Source: Pyropia yezoensis
Taxonomy: Eukaryota; Rhodophyta; Bangiophyceae; Bangiales; Bangiaceae
Direction: 5' to 3'
Assembly (NCBI GenBank): GCA_009829735.1
Contig: CM020620.1
Coordinates: forward strand, 12,211,420-12,275,419
Length of the DNA stretch: 64,000 nt
The position numbers were made by a program, and so were the translations under genes. The notes beneath the pieces are model-generated. The model ran no database searches. It worked only from the letters and a program-made list of their open reading frames with translations, and had not been told where the DNA came from. The stretch's first letter is position 1, and every line of letters begins with the position of its first letter. Below, piece after piece: positions 32,954 to 45,200 of this stretch.

Positions 32954-35900
32954 TCAATAACGGGGCCACAGATCCGCACCCGGTTCAAGGTTCCAGGGCC
33001 ACACAGCATAGATAGCCTTAAAGGGTTCCAGTAGTGCCACGGCCTCTTCCTCCCGCAGTGGGGGCTCGGTACCAACTCGTTCACAATACTGAACAACCTT
33101 GGCCCTGTCGAACTTATGGCACGGTTCCCATGTGTCCTCGAAATCGGCGTACCCCCACCAGCGGACCAGGAGCCATAGGTTCCCATCACTGTCCCGGTCG
33201 TGGCCCACAAAACGTTCCGAGACAAAAGGGGTGCCTGAGTCTTCGTAGTCCAGAGGTACAACCGGGTCTTGTGGCCCGTGTAAACGGGACGTGGAGTCAA
33301 TGTGTCCAGCAGGCGTGGGTGCCCGGGCCCCATGGTCACTGCTTACCCTGTCACGGATCCCTTCAACCAGAACCGTGAATGTGTGCCCGTCCCGGTCCAC
33401 GATACGATAGGGCCCCTTGACCTTCTGGTCCAACTTCTGCCGACTGTCATCATTGGTATCAACGTAGACTCAGTCCTCGATACGCAGGGCCTCGTTGACC
33501 GGAGTGACCCGCTTGTCGTACCCTCTCTTGTACCGTTTCTGTGCCAGGTCCAGGTTCTTACGGACCGTAAAGGCCAAGTTCCTTAGATGGGCCCGTCTCG
33601 CCTCTCGGACCTGTCGCGCGGTACCAGTGAACTCCTGAGGGTACGGGGAGCCAGGGAGCTTGTCCAGTGCATAGGTGCGGACCCGGTCAGGGATCACAAA
33701 CTCAAACGGGGCCACACCGGTACTCTGTTGGGGCCTCGTGTTATAGGCAACCGTGAGCACGGAAACCAACTCGTCCCAATGGTCCTGGTGGTCCTCAACG
33801 TACGTGCGGAGCTGGGCCACTATGGTACGATTAAACCGTTCCACCTGTCCTTGGGTCTGGTGATGGTACGTGGTGGATTGACATGCTTGATCCCAAGGAG
33901 CCCGCAAACGCCACGGAAGTATGTGGACGCTAACTGGGGCCCATTGTCCATTAGTAGGGTCTCCGGGGGACCATAGGAAGCCACCCACGTATCCAGAAAA
34001 GCCGAGGCCACCACTGCCGCGTCCTGGCTGCCAAGAGGAGCCACTCGGGTCAGCTTAGTAAACCGGTCCACAATAACAAGAAGGTACCGGTTCCTGCTGA
34101 CGGTCCAGGGTAAGGGGCCCAAGAGGTCAAGGCACACGTCCTTGAAGGGCTCCGATGCAGGGAACAGTTTGAGCGGGTTGGTCCGCCGTCTCCCTTGGAC
34201 CCTGCCCTTGGAACACGAGGAACAGTTGGAAACGAAGGCGTGCACATCTGCCACCATAGACTCCCAGTAAAATACCCACCTCATAGAGGTGTACATCTTG
34301 TTCATGCCTGGGTGCCCTGCGTGTCCCGGTTCATGTTCCAAGCTCAGGACCTGTTGTTGTAGGGCCTTGGGGACCACGATCTGGACCGCTCGGTCAAGAG
34401 GAGCCAATCGTACCAGTAGCCCTTCCGGCGTTTCCCCGTACCTTGAGTTCACGTTCTGGTCCATCTCTTTCCGTAGTTCCTGGCAACGCTGGTCCTGACC
34501 TTGGGCCTTGAGGATCCTGTCCACTGTCAGAGGAGGGTACCGTGTGCCTGTCTTAAAGTTTGGCCGGGTCCAACCAGTGACAAAGTTAGCCAAGGTCAAC
34601 AGCGAGGGTATCTCGTCAGGTATGGGGCCCCTGTCGTGTCCCGTGGTATCCAAGCGTGACATAAAGTCCGCTGCGTGATGATGTTGCCCAGGACGGGACT
34701 CAACGGTATACTGGAACTCTGCGAGCCGAAGGCGCCAGCGGGCCAAACGTCCATGGGCCCCGTCCATATGTAACATCCACTTCAGGGCCGTATGGTCCGT
34801 TCGAACGACGAAGCGTGTCCCTTCAAGGTACGGTCGTAACAGAAACAGAGCCCAAACAACAGCAAGACACTCACGTTCCGTGGTACTGTAGTTACACTCA
34901 GCCGGAGTCAGCACACGGCTCCAGTAACCCACGGGCTTGTAGGCCCCGTCCCCTTGGTCCTGTAGCAAAACGCACCCAATCTGGGTAGCGCTAGCATCCG
35001 TATCCACGATGTACTGACCCGTGCGTCTCGGAAGAGCCAGAACGGGAGTATGGGTCAGACGGTACTTGAGCTCCTCAAAAGCGTCCGTCTGGGCCGGGGT
35101 AAACTGTGGTAACGGGTCTGGGACCTTGGTACTGGTCATGGCCAATAGGGGTCGGGCTACCTTGGCGTAGTCCTTGACAAAGCGCCGGTACACATTGCAC
35201 ATCCCTAGGAAGCTGCGAAGGTGCTTCTTGGTCCTTGGGGTCTTAGCTTCCCGGAGCCCAACCAGGTTCTTCTCGTTCACACGGAGCTGACCCTTACCGA
35301 CAATGTGCCCGAGGTACTCAACCTCATCCTGGAACAAAAAGCACTTGGTAGCCTTGAGGGAAACACCGGCCATAGCCAGTAACCCAAAGATCTCTTCCAG
35401 ATGGGCCAGGTGGTCCTTATGGTCCTTGGAGAACACGATGATGTCATCCAGGTACACAAGGCACGTCTTCCACTTAACCCCAGACAGGATCATATCAATG
35501 GCCCTCTGGAACGTAGCCGGGGCGTTGGTAAGACCAAATGGGAGCCGGATGTATCTGAAGGTTCCTTCGTGACAAGTAAACGTAGTCTTGTCTTGGTCCT
35601 CAGGAGCCACAGGGATTTGCCAGTAACCACAGTTTGCGTCCAGCATGGAAAACACGGTAGCCTCTTCCAGGAAATCGATACAATCGTCCATGCGCGGTAA
35701 CGGGTAGGTATCCTTAACCGTGACCTCGTTCAAGCGCCGGTAATCCACACAGAACCTAGGGGTACCATCGGCCTTCGGGACCAAAACAACCGGAAAGGAC
35801 CACTCAGCCTGTGACGGTTCAATAACCCCGAGCCGGGTCTGCTTTTCCACTTGTTCCTTGATGAGGTCCCGTTGATGGAGCCCGGTACGGTACGGTTGGG

Positions 35901-37215
35901 ACCGAATGGGTTTGGCCCCTTCCTTGAGGGTAATCCGGTGAGGGGTCACATCAATGCGTCCCAGTTTCCCGTTCCATAGGTCCTTGTAACGGTCCAAAAG
36001 TTCCCGTACAGCCTGGTGCAGCTCAGGCGGGATGAAATCATACGCGACCTTGGGCATCTGGACCGGGGTTCCGTCAGGCTTCTTGTCCGTCGTGTCCGGC
36101 TCAGGGACCGTGGTTCCGGCGGGTCCCTTGGGAGTCACGTCCTCCGGTGCCGACGCTTGGCTCAACGGGTTCCCTTGCTCCGGGCCCAGGGTGACAAGTG
36201 GTGCCGCCCCTTCACTAGGGGCCGACAAGTAATCAGCAGGGACCTCGAGCACGGGACCATCGTACGGTATGGCCACGCCAATGGCAAAGTTCTTGGGCAT
36301 GTTGACAGCTGGGTCCGAGATGTTCATAACATGGATCCGAAAGTCCCGTCGGGTCCGTATCGTAGCCAGTGCGTTGTGTAAACGGAGCCCCCTCATAGCC
36401 ATCTTATGGGGCCTCTCGTACAATAAACACTTCCCATTGGTACCGCACTTGACATAAACCGCTTGTAGGGACCGAGGAGCCAAAGTCACGCCCTTGGACA
36501 GGTACAGGGCCGAGGGATCTTGACGGATAGGGCTGCCCTTGACAGGAAAAGCGCTCTGGGCCTTGCCCTCCCAGGTCCTCTTGGCGTAGGACAGGAACCC
36601 AAGGTTCCAAAGGACCGACTCGGTCCCAGGGTAGATAGCCTTGACATGTTCCTTTTGGAAGTCCATCCCAAGGATCAATGGGACAGAAAGGGCCCTGACG
36701 ACAAGGAACTCGAACTCCATCGGCTTCCCGTTGACAATGACCGATAGTTCCAGGACTCCCCGGGCGTTGAGCAGTTGCCCGGAAGCGTCACAAACATGGG
36801 TAGACTTAGGAGCCCTAGAAGCCAATCGTTGCCATCCACAGGGTAAGATGTCCTCGCGTCCCACACTGGGTCCCGCGCCTGTGTCCAAAATGGCCGTCGT
36901 TTCCTTGGGGTCCTCTTGGTCCAAACGTACAAAAGCATTCAAAGCGAAGTTCCTCTTACGCAGTACAAGCAAGGTGCCCTTGAACCCATATGGCTTCTTC
37001 ATTCCCAATCGACGTCGGAGCCCAGACTTGGACCGCCGTGCCAAAGACGGTAAACAGGAAGAAGGGGTGGGCAAAACAATAGGAGACTCAGAACGAACAG
37101 GTACAATGGGGCCCTTGAAGATCTTCGAGAACCCCAGCTTGGTTGCAAACGAGCAGGTACTGTCCCGACGATGGGGAGGGGACCTCTTGGATCCGCCCCC
37201 CGTTACTCTTTTCCC
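32954..37215 (-). pseudogene. pol: Pol of element B, frameshift and nonsense codon
   Basis: Very similar to A's Pol. From the -1 slip site it reads RVTGGGSKRSPPHRRDS, then protease TAILDTGAGPS, RT YLDDIIVFS, RNase H YIVDTDASATQIG, integrase zinc region HEPGHAGHPGMNK and the DDE core to GLLGIKHV. There a small deletion near 33870 shifts the frame, and the first frame ends at 33820. The true continuation (HHQTQGQVERFNRT) runs to a TGA near 33470, where A has Trp in GDWVYV, and resumes to a chromodomain (WLLVRWWGYADFEDTWEP) ending at 32954. The broken integrase makes it non-autonomous. Confidence 0.9.
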
Positions 37216-38909
37216 GAGGGTCCCGGCTCCTGGGAACCGACGGTAACATGGCACATTTGGTCCGCCTCATCATCTGACAAGTTGATCCCTTTACACAGAG
37301 CCTGGACCACGGCAACACGTATCTGGCGATGGAACTGACGGTCCGCGTTGGGCTTGACCTCGGTACTCTGGCTCCGGCCCCGAGTAGCCGCAAGGAAGAA
37401 GTCCCGGGCCTGGATAACCGCTTTCCGTTGGGCCTCGGATATCATGGAACATTGATGGGCAATGTGCCCCGGTTCCCAGCAAAGGTAACAACGGTACGGG
37501 CGCCGGCTATCCATGGTACGTACCCCCACGAACTGGGGCGCGGATCCCTTGAACCCAAACACTTGGCCCGACCCGCTCTTCTCAGTTTCCTTGTCAAGAG
37601 GGCCCTGAAGGATCGTCGAGGGGCCCATAGGATTGACTGCCATTATCGGTGACGGGTCCAGGGTGGGCTTAGCCCGAAAATCAGTAGGCCTGCGGGCGGA
37701 AACAGAGGGACCAGCCTTACTCGAAGAGGACCCTTGGGCCATCTTAATAACGTCCGTGGCTGCCTTGTACTTGCCCGCAGTAAAAGTAACCAACTGCTGG
37801 TACGTACGGTCGGGAACATTGTAGACAAACGCGTCAGTGCGCAGGTACTCAGGGAGCCCTTGGATCAGCTGCTGTTTCATGGTGCCCTCGGTATGGATAA
37901 TCCCGCACAGTTCCGTTAGGCCCCGGAGACGGACCGCGAAGGCTTCGATGCCCTCGTCTGGTTCCTTAGCTGCCCGACTGAACCTGTCCTGTGCCAGGGC
38001 CAGTGCATGGGGCTCTGCGTACGTCTCTAGGAACCAGTTAACGGCCTCTGGGTAACTTGTGATCGAGGAGCCATTAGACGCGCTGGAAGAATCCGGACGG
38101 GCCCGTGTGTACCGTAGTTCCGCGTCACCAGAAAGGAAATGTGGGATCGCATAAAGGGCCATGCCTTCGGAGATCGCGTTGTCGTTACAAGCCTTTACCA
38201 GTTTGCGGAGCCACGTGAAAACTTTCAGGGCCTCCTTACCAGAGAAATTAGGGTACCCAGCGAAAGAGTGCTTCATGTTACGCGCGACCCGTCCCATATT
38301 ACGAGCCTCACGCGTCCCATAGGTAGCCTTCTTGTTCCTCAGAAGGTACGTACGGTAATCTGGGACCCGAGCAAAGCGATCATCTTAACACTTGATGACC
38401 TGGGGCTCGGTCCGTGGGTACTCAGGGGTCTCAAGGTCCTCCTCATCCAGGACAGAAGAAAACGTGGTACCCGAGGAAGAGGACGTACAGGAACCACTGG
38501 AATGGTGACGACGCCGACGACGGCGGAAACGGGAACGATTGGAACGACTGGTATCATGGGACCCACCCTGGCCAGCAGGACTCTGGCTCAGGGCCTGAGA
38601 TACAGTAGCCAAAATCTCATCTCGAAACGCTTCCAGAGTAGTAACAATGTCTTGGGACCCAGCAACAGGAGCCAAAGGTGGAACTCGGGTCCCTGTCTCA
38701 GAACCCGTGTCCCGACGTAAATTCTGACCCATAGTAGCCCGAATCCCACCCGGGGGCTCTGTCCCCCGACGCGGAATCCCTGTCTGCCCGCCTCCGCCAC
38801 GGCCCAACGGACCCGAGGGACCGCCACGACCGCGACCAGCGGGAGTAACCATAGAAGTGCCCGACGGCGCACCACGGCCCCGACCTCCCGAGGGAACAGG
38901 GTCCGTCAT
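37203..38909 (-). pseudogene. gag: Gag of element B with one nonsense codon
   Basis: Homologous to A's Gag over its full length, from the ATG at 38909 (MTDPVPSGGRGRGAPSG) to ...PSGKE. A TAA at 38387-38385 replaces the TCC (Ser) codon of A in QVIKCSDDRF. The rest of the frame, including the capsid region and the zinc knuckle CYLCWEPGHIAHQC, is intact, so this is a late mutation. Confidence 0.9.
37209..37215 (-). promoter_or_regulatory. Putative -1 frameshift heptamer of element B
   Basis: On the minus strand GGGAAAA precedes GAG TAA exactly as in element A. Heptamer, phase and downstream -1 peptide are all conserved between the two. Confidence 0.65.
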
Positions 38910-39029
38910 GTTGGCCGTGCGGTACTCGACCTGAACCGAAAGATCTCGTCACCAGAAACAGGAACCAAGGAACCAAACGCTACCGAGAAAGAAAGGGGCT
39001 GTCCCGATACGGGAGAGAAGTATAGCCCT

Positions 39030-39046
39030 CCCTTGCTGCTCCACCA
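39030..39046 (-). other. Primer binding site of element B
   Basis: The minus strand reads TGGTGGAGCAGCAAGGG, four bases inside the LTR. It differs by one base from the site of A. Confidence 0.75.
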
Positions 39047-39050
39047 TAAA

Positions 39051-39704
39051 TGTAGCGTAATGGAACCCAGGTTCCCGAAACCACAAACCACAAACACTCA
39101 CACAGAGACCACAGAGACCACAGTCCGGAGTCCAGGAAGGAACAGGTAAGAGCCCTTGCTGATCCACTCGCCCGCCACGGTACGAGGCAAAGGTAAACAG
39201 GACAAAAGCCCGAGGGAGAAGGAGCCCAAAGCACTGTTGATTTTTCAAGATGGCCCCGGGGAGAACCCTGGAACACCCCTCAAGAACCTCCCCCCCTGGC
39301 CCCTCCAGGGGCCCGGAGCGTGGCCCCCAGAGGGCGCCCCCAGCGGGCCAAGTGCCAGCAAAGCACCGGCCGCTCACCGGGCCAACACACGAAAAGCAAG
39401 CGAAATCCCCCCACACACAAATGTCAATCCCCCAAAAAAACCCAGTGGGAAAAAGGGGAAAGACACGAAATCACGCAAGGAAAACAAATGCGGAAAATCA
39501 AACAAATAACCCGAAGGTCAGTATGCCCCAACCCGGCAAGTCCTCCGCTCCGGGGGGACCAATCAGGGCACCGGGCGTGTCGCCACTGCCCCGGGCCACC
39601 GATGCAGGGATCCCAAGCCAGCGCGTGGTTCCACGTAACGCTGCCAGCCGGGTCCCAAGTCAGCCTCCCGGGTCCCAACGGTACCTGAGGGCCAGAACGC
39701 CACA
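39051..39704 (-). repeat. 5' LTR of element B
   Basis: A 654-bp LTR that starts TGTGGC and ends GCTACA on the minus strand, similar along its length to the LTRs of A, with many substitutions and small indels. The matching 3' LTR is not in the sequence. Confidence 0.85.
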
Positions 39705-40026
39705 TGCGTACCCGCCTATGGCGGGGTTGAAGTCAGCGTCGAGCTGGCGACGCAACCATGGTGTCATGGCGGATGCGTTCCGCACCGATATAACGTGTGC
39801 GTTGCAGACCGGTAACGGTCGCGCGCCGGTGTACACTGCCGTGCGCCCGCCTCTGTGGCAGGAGGGGTGGGATCCCGCCCCTGCTTTCCGGTTTGACACC
39901 GGCTCCTGCCTCCGATACTTCAGGAGTGTGTTTGCCTTCCGGCCGGTCCACCCATTGCAGGGTACCTTCGCCCTTGAGGTTACCCTCGGGCAGGCTTCCT
40001 CCTTCTTGCTGTCCGTCCGCCGGCAG
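39705..40026 (-). pseudogene. Fragment of antisense frame, probably element D, between B and C
   Basis: This 322-bp island lies between the outer ends of the B and C LTRs. The minus strand carries an open frame (ADGQQEGGSLPEGNLKGEG; YIGAERIRHDTMVASPARR) with its stop at 39733-39735. Read leftwards, it is where the antisense frame at 48969-48809 would continue after element C, so I infer it is D sequence split by C and cut again by B. There is no independent similarity to prove this. Confidence 0.35.
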
Positions 40027-40495
40027 TGAGGCAAAAACCACATACACACACGGCACCCAAGTTGGGGCGGTGTGCAAGGGCTGCCTCCCGTGTCGGGGGA
40101 ACCGGAAGAAGTGCAAGTCGCACACACTCTGTCCCTGTTGTGGGGCAAACCCCCCACGGACAAACAAGAGGATGGTGTGTGGTCCAACAGTTTCTTGGTC
40201 GGGACGGGGACGCAGGGCCAAGCCCCGCTGTCCCTCCCCTTATCCTCCCAGGGTCCCCTCAGAATCTCGCCACTCAGAATCTCCCACCCCAGCACCTGCC
40301 CACCGGGCCACACGAAAATTCAAGACGATAAATGCAGAAAACCCTCAAATCCAAGTTGGATTTACTACTAAGCTAACTATCCCAAACTTAGGGAATATGG
40401 ACCCAAATGCAGGGGGAGGAACGGATCAGGCTAGTGGCCTGCCGCCCCTTGCATGGCACGCGTTGTTCCTGTACCTGGGGGTCGATACTGCCACA
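40027..40495 (-). repeat. 3' LTR of element C
   Basis: This 469-bp direct repeat of 48340-48808 starts TGTGGCAG on the minus strand. A purine tract GAGGAGAGGGGAG (minus strand, 40508-40496) lies immediately next to its start, as expected for plus-strand priming. Confidence 0.9.
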
Positions 40496-40833
40496 CTCCC
40501 CTCTCCTCAGTTCCGACCGACCCGGTCGGCCCTGTGAGGGGGTGCGTAAACGCACGTCTCGGCGATGGGGGCGCGACTTGCTGTCCTCCATCGAGTACGT
40601 AATGCGGATGTGGTGGCGGTCACGTTGACCGCCCCTCTCCTCAAGCTTGCCCACTCGGCAGCTTGCTCTCCTCAGTTCACACTTCACCATCACCACCACC
40701 TCCCCTTCACCTTCCACTGGGCCGCCCCACGCTGGGGAGGCCACCCGTATACCCACGACCCGAGTCCCCCTCAACTCGAGGCGGGTCTCGTGCCGCGATA
40801 GCCAGAGCGTCTCTCCCCAACTTGGGGAGAGCC

Positions 40834-42183
40834 ATGGCGACTCCGGGAGTGGAGACAGACTCTCTAGATGAGCGTATGGAGGACACCACCTACGGTGCAG
40901 CACCCGCCGGGACTTCCGGCGGGGGCTCCGCGATTGCTCCGGGGAATGGGACTCCCGCGTCACCCGGCTTTGGGTTGACGGCGGGGTCTCCCCCGGAGGC
41001 GGGACAAGTTGTCCCGCGTGAGGCCTTGGGGCGGTGGATTTTCCGGCGGGGGAGGCTCTGGCATCTCCCCCTCCGGCTCATCCAAGGTTTGGAACAGCTC
41101 ACCCCTCAGCTAGTTGCTGAGGGGTGCTCATCAGGACAACTCACTCTACTTGAGGAGATGCTCCGGCTGCATAAGTTCATCGAGTGGGAGAGCATTGAGC
41201 ACAAGTTGCGCCGCCCCACTCGTGGGCCCAAGGACGATGGCGCACTTCGCCAGTTCGTGTGGGTCGCTCGTGAACTTCACGACGGCCGTGTGGTCGTATG
41301 AGAGGGGTTGGGCATCGGGGACTACCCGTATGCCCCGGGGGTGGATCGCCACACTGCGCCACCCCCGGACAAGCCCATAGTTATGGCTGTGCCCTCATCT
41401 GATGACCATATGACTCAACCTCCTGCGGGGGCCCCAAGTCAGGGTCGCAGTTACACCCGGGTACCGCCACCTCGGCGTGCCCCTCCACTTCCTCCTGTTC
41501 CATTCCAGCTTCACGGGAACATCCCGATCAGCGTGGCCGTGGAGTCATCCACCCCGGTGTCCCCCAACTTGGGGGCCACCCTCCTGACGGTATACCCCAA
41601 GTTGATGTTACCGCCCACGCCTCTAACCTCAGAGATGATGATCACCACGTTGGTGCGCACCGTTTCCTGGTTGGCCGCGTCGACCGCAACCCTCCAAAGT
41701 TCCGAGACTCCTCAACTTGAGGAGCGCGTTTGTACTGCAGTGTCGACCGCGAGTAGCGAGTCGGTGGCGGAGTTTATGACAGCCGAGTTGGCTGGCATTG
41801 GGGCTATTATGCCCCAGCCAGCCCCACTTGGGCGTGGCAAACGTCGCGCGAGCCGGGCATACTCGCCTCCTCGCCGTCGTCGCCGACACTCGCGGCGCTC
41901 TCCCTCCGTGTCGGAAGACGAGTTGTCTTGCTCCGTCTCGGAGTCCTCTACCCCGTCGGAGACGGAGTCTGTCCAGCTTCTGCGTCGCAAACTTGCGCGC
42001 AAGACCACGCAGGAGAGTAGCCACGGTCGGCGCCACTTGCGCGACCGTGAAGGGCGCGACGGTTCCGACTTGGAGCCGCCGCCCCTTCCAACGAGTGGAG
42101 ACCGTTATCGGCGTGGGTCTCGCCGCTCGCCTCCACGTGAGGGCGAGGGCCGTGGAGTGGGAGAGTCTAGCATGCGTGCCTAG
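40834..42183 (+). CDS. Antisense ORF of element C, one internal TGA, RS-rich tail
   Basis: A single frame of 449 codons opposite to gag-pol, between pol and the 3' LTR, interrupted only by TGA at 41299-41301 (codon 156). Residues 1-65 are Gly/Ser/Thr-rich. About 70-155 looks globular and helical (LWHLPLRLIQGLEQLTPQL; LLEEMLRLHKFIEWESIEHK; FVWVARELHDGRVVV). After the TGA it continues with Pro-rich sequence, a second possible helical region (EMMITTLVRTVSWLAASTAT) and, from about residue 330, an Arg/Ser-rich tail (SPPRRRRRHSRRSPS) like RNA-binding SR proteins. The stop TAG is 111 bp from the convergent pol stop. The TGA could be a Trp-to-stop mutation, or the stop of a shorter protein. The product is unknown, but its middle region resembles part of B's antisense frame. 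Confidence 0.6.
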
Positions 42184-42294
42184 TTGGCAGCTGCCTTTGT
42201 TGTGAGAGTGTGAGGGTTAGGGCTGTAGTTAAAAGCCACTCTGCGTACCACTTCGACTTGAAGCACTCTCTTGGCACTGTTGCTCGGCCTTCCC

Positions 42295-45200
42295 TCACGT
42301 TGAGGGAGGGCTGTTAGGGTCTATCTCATTCCGGGCACAGTACGCCCGGACCTTCTGAGCGAGAAGGTCCTCCACATACTTCCACGTATCGTCCTTGGCT
42401 TTGTAGCCAAACCAACGCACCCTCAACATGAGGCGGTTAGTGTCCTCATCCCATCCGTGGTCGATGAACTTATCGAACACGTACTCCTGCGGGCCCTGTT
42501 TGGCCGCAGGCAGTGAGGGGAGGCGCCACGCTTCCAAAGCACGCGCCCAAGCTGGGCCGCCTGCAGGCGGTGGTGCAACTTTGACCACGTCCTGTCCGTT
42601 CACTGTGCGGACCCCATCGTCACTTTCGATGGTGAAACGCCGCCCATCAGTACGAAGGACCTGGTACGGCCCCTTCGTCTGGAATACCAGCTTACCCCCA
42701 GTTGGGGTGTGTGAGTGAACCAGCACCCAGTCACCCTGTTCGGGGACATGCTTAGCATTGCGCACTTTTTTGTCAAAGGTACGCTTGTAGCGCTTTTGTG
42801 CTTTGTCCATCTCAGCCCTGACTTTAGGGATGAGGTGTTCCAGCCTAGCAGCGAACTCCGCCTTACTCTCAGTAGGAGTAGGCGTACTGCCACTATCCTC
42901 CCCAGTTGGGAGCGACCGCCGCACGGCAATAGACCGCACGCGACGGGGTGTCACAAAAGCGAGGGGTACTTCCCCGGTAGATGAGTGAACCTGCGAATTG
43001 TAGGCGGTAGTAAGAATAGAAATGTATTGGTCCCACGTCTTCACGTGCTCACTCACATAGTGGCGCAGCTGCCTTACAATAGTTTTGTTGAAGCGCTCCA
43101 CCTGCCCATTAGTTTGTGGGTGGTAGGGGGTGGCATAGTTTGCCTTAACCCCCAACATATCCAGCACTCCCTGAAACAGTACAGACGCAAATTGCGGTCC
43201 ATTGTCCGATAGTGTACTATCTGGGATGCCATACGCGGCAACCCAGTGATCTAGGAAGGCTGACACGACCGACATGGCCGTGATCTCTGCCAGTGGGATC
43301 GCTCGCGTAAGTTTCGTGAAGCGGTCACAGATGACCAGGAGGTACTGGTTGCCCTCCTCGGTCACTGGCAGTGGCCCAAGGATGTCCATTGCCAACGCGG
43401 CGAAGGGCTCCTTGGCCGGGAACAATAGCATAGCCGTACTAGGCCGTCGTTCCATCAGACGGTTCTGTGCACAACTTGTGCAGGCAGCCACCCAACTGTA
43501 GATGTCCACCACCATGGACGGCCAGTAGTACCTGGTCCTCAGGGTCTGGTACAGTTTACTAGACCCCAGGTGTCCACCCGTGGGAGCGTTGTGCTCCCTC
43601 TCAAGGATACTGTCCTTGAGGGATGCGGGGACGACAAGTTGTTCAGTCCCCTGGAATACCCCCCTCCTCATGAGGAGGCCATCGTCTCCCAGAAAGAAAC
43701 GCGTCTCAACCACTGTATCCAGTGTATCCCTCTGCGACTTGCAGAAGGGATCCTCGGCCTGGGCCTTCACCACCTCGTCCAGGGACAGGGGCAAGTACTT
43801 CTTGTTCCCTGGCGCCTCGGGGTTCAACGCCTGACCCGAGCGCGTGACTACCCCCACGATGGGGATGTCCTCATCGACTGGGTTAGTGTCCAGCCCCTTG
43901 GTAGGTACCCGAGAGAGGCCGTCGGCAAGGGCATGTTGCCTGCCAGGCCGGTACTCAATGTCAAAGTTGAAGGGTGCCAGTCGCACCCTCCACCGATTGA
44001 GACGAGTGTTCGTACAGTCCGTCTTAAAGATGAACTGCAACGCGCGGTGGTCACAGCGGATGAGGAACTTCTCACCCTCTAGGTAGTGACGAAGTGACGT
44101 CACCGCCCACACCACTGCGAGTCCTTCCAACTCGGTGACTCCGTAGTTCTTCTCGGCCGAGTTCAGCCCCTTGCTGAAGTATCCCACCGGCAAGTACTTC
44201 TGGTCCGGCTGCTGCTGAAGCAACACACAACGAAGTTGGTCGTAGCTAGCGTCCACATCCAGGATGTAGTGGCCTCCCAACCTGGGAATAGCCAGGATAG
44301 GGGGCTGCAGCAGAAGGTCCCGAAGAGTCTCAAAGGATTCCTGCTCCACCCGACTTGGGGGAGGCAGGTTCTTCGGTAGCGTTGAGCTCACTAACTCATT
44401 CAACGGCTTCGCCACCTTGGCGAAGCCCTTGGTGAAACGTCGGTACACGTTACACATCCCGAGGAAGCTCCTCATCTGGGTCTGGGTCCGGGGGTACTGA
44501 GCCTTACGGATGGCCCTCAAGTTTTTCTCGTTGACACTGAGACGCCCCGGACTGACAACATGTCCCAAGTATTCCACCTCTTGAGTAAAGAGGTGGCACT
44601 TGCTCGCCTTCAGTGACACACCGCCGTCAGCAAGTAGCTTGAACACCTGGCCAAGATGGCCAATGTGTTCCTCCGGACTTCGGGAGAACACAATGATATC
44701 GTCTAGGTACACAAGACAGATCTGCCACCGTACTCCGGCCAGAATCATGTCCATAGCGCGCTGGAAAGCTGCCGGCGCGCTACACAGACCAAACGGTAGA
44801 CGCTTGCACTGGTAGGTACCACAGTGACAGGTAAAGGTAGTTTTATGCCTGTCCTCCGGGGCAATGGGAATTTGCCAGTACCCCGCGTTACAGTCTAGGG
44901 TAGAGAACACGTTTGCCTCCCCCAGAGAGTCCAGACAGTCGTCCATCCTAGGTAGGGGATAACTGTCCTTCACCGTGCTCTCGTTGAGCTTACGATAGTC
45001 GATACAGGACCGGGGGGTCCCATCAACTTTGGGGACGATAACCACCGGACTCGCCCACTCGGCGTTGCTGGCCTCGATCACATCGAGGGCCTCCATGCGA
45101 GCAACTTGCTCCTTAACGAGGGCCCTTGAACGAGGTCCTCCCCTATACGATTGTTGGCGTATAGGGAGTGCACCGGGCTTCAACTCGATCCGGTGTTGGG

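Larger units (their letters stand above)
30478..39704 (-). mobile_element. Decayed chromovirus B, close relative of A, 3' end in gap
   Basis: A minus-strand element with 5' LTR 39051-39704, primer site, gag, pol and an antisense frame; its 3' LTR is lost in the gap. It is homologous to A throughout, including LTR ends, primer site, frameshift site and pol. Gag has a nonsense codon, and pol has a frameshift and a nonsense codon, so it is dead. Its outer border abuts sequence that I infer to be the 3' part of element D. Confidence 0.9.

Noticed and set aside
40027-40495. This LTR as part of a second, separate element together with the 39705-40026 segment.
   Set aside because: It pairs with 48340-48808 in orientation, length and ends, and a purine tract lies at its inner edge, so it is C's 3' LTR.
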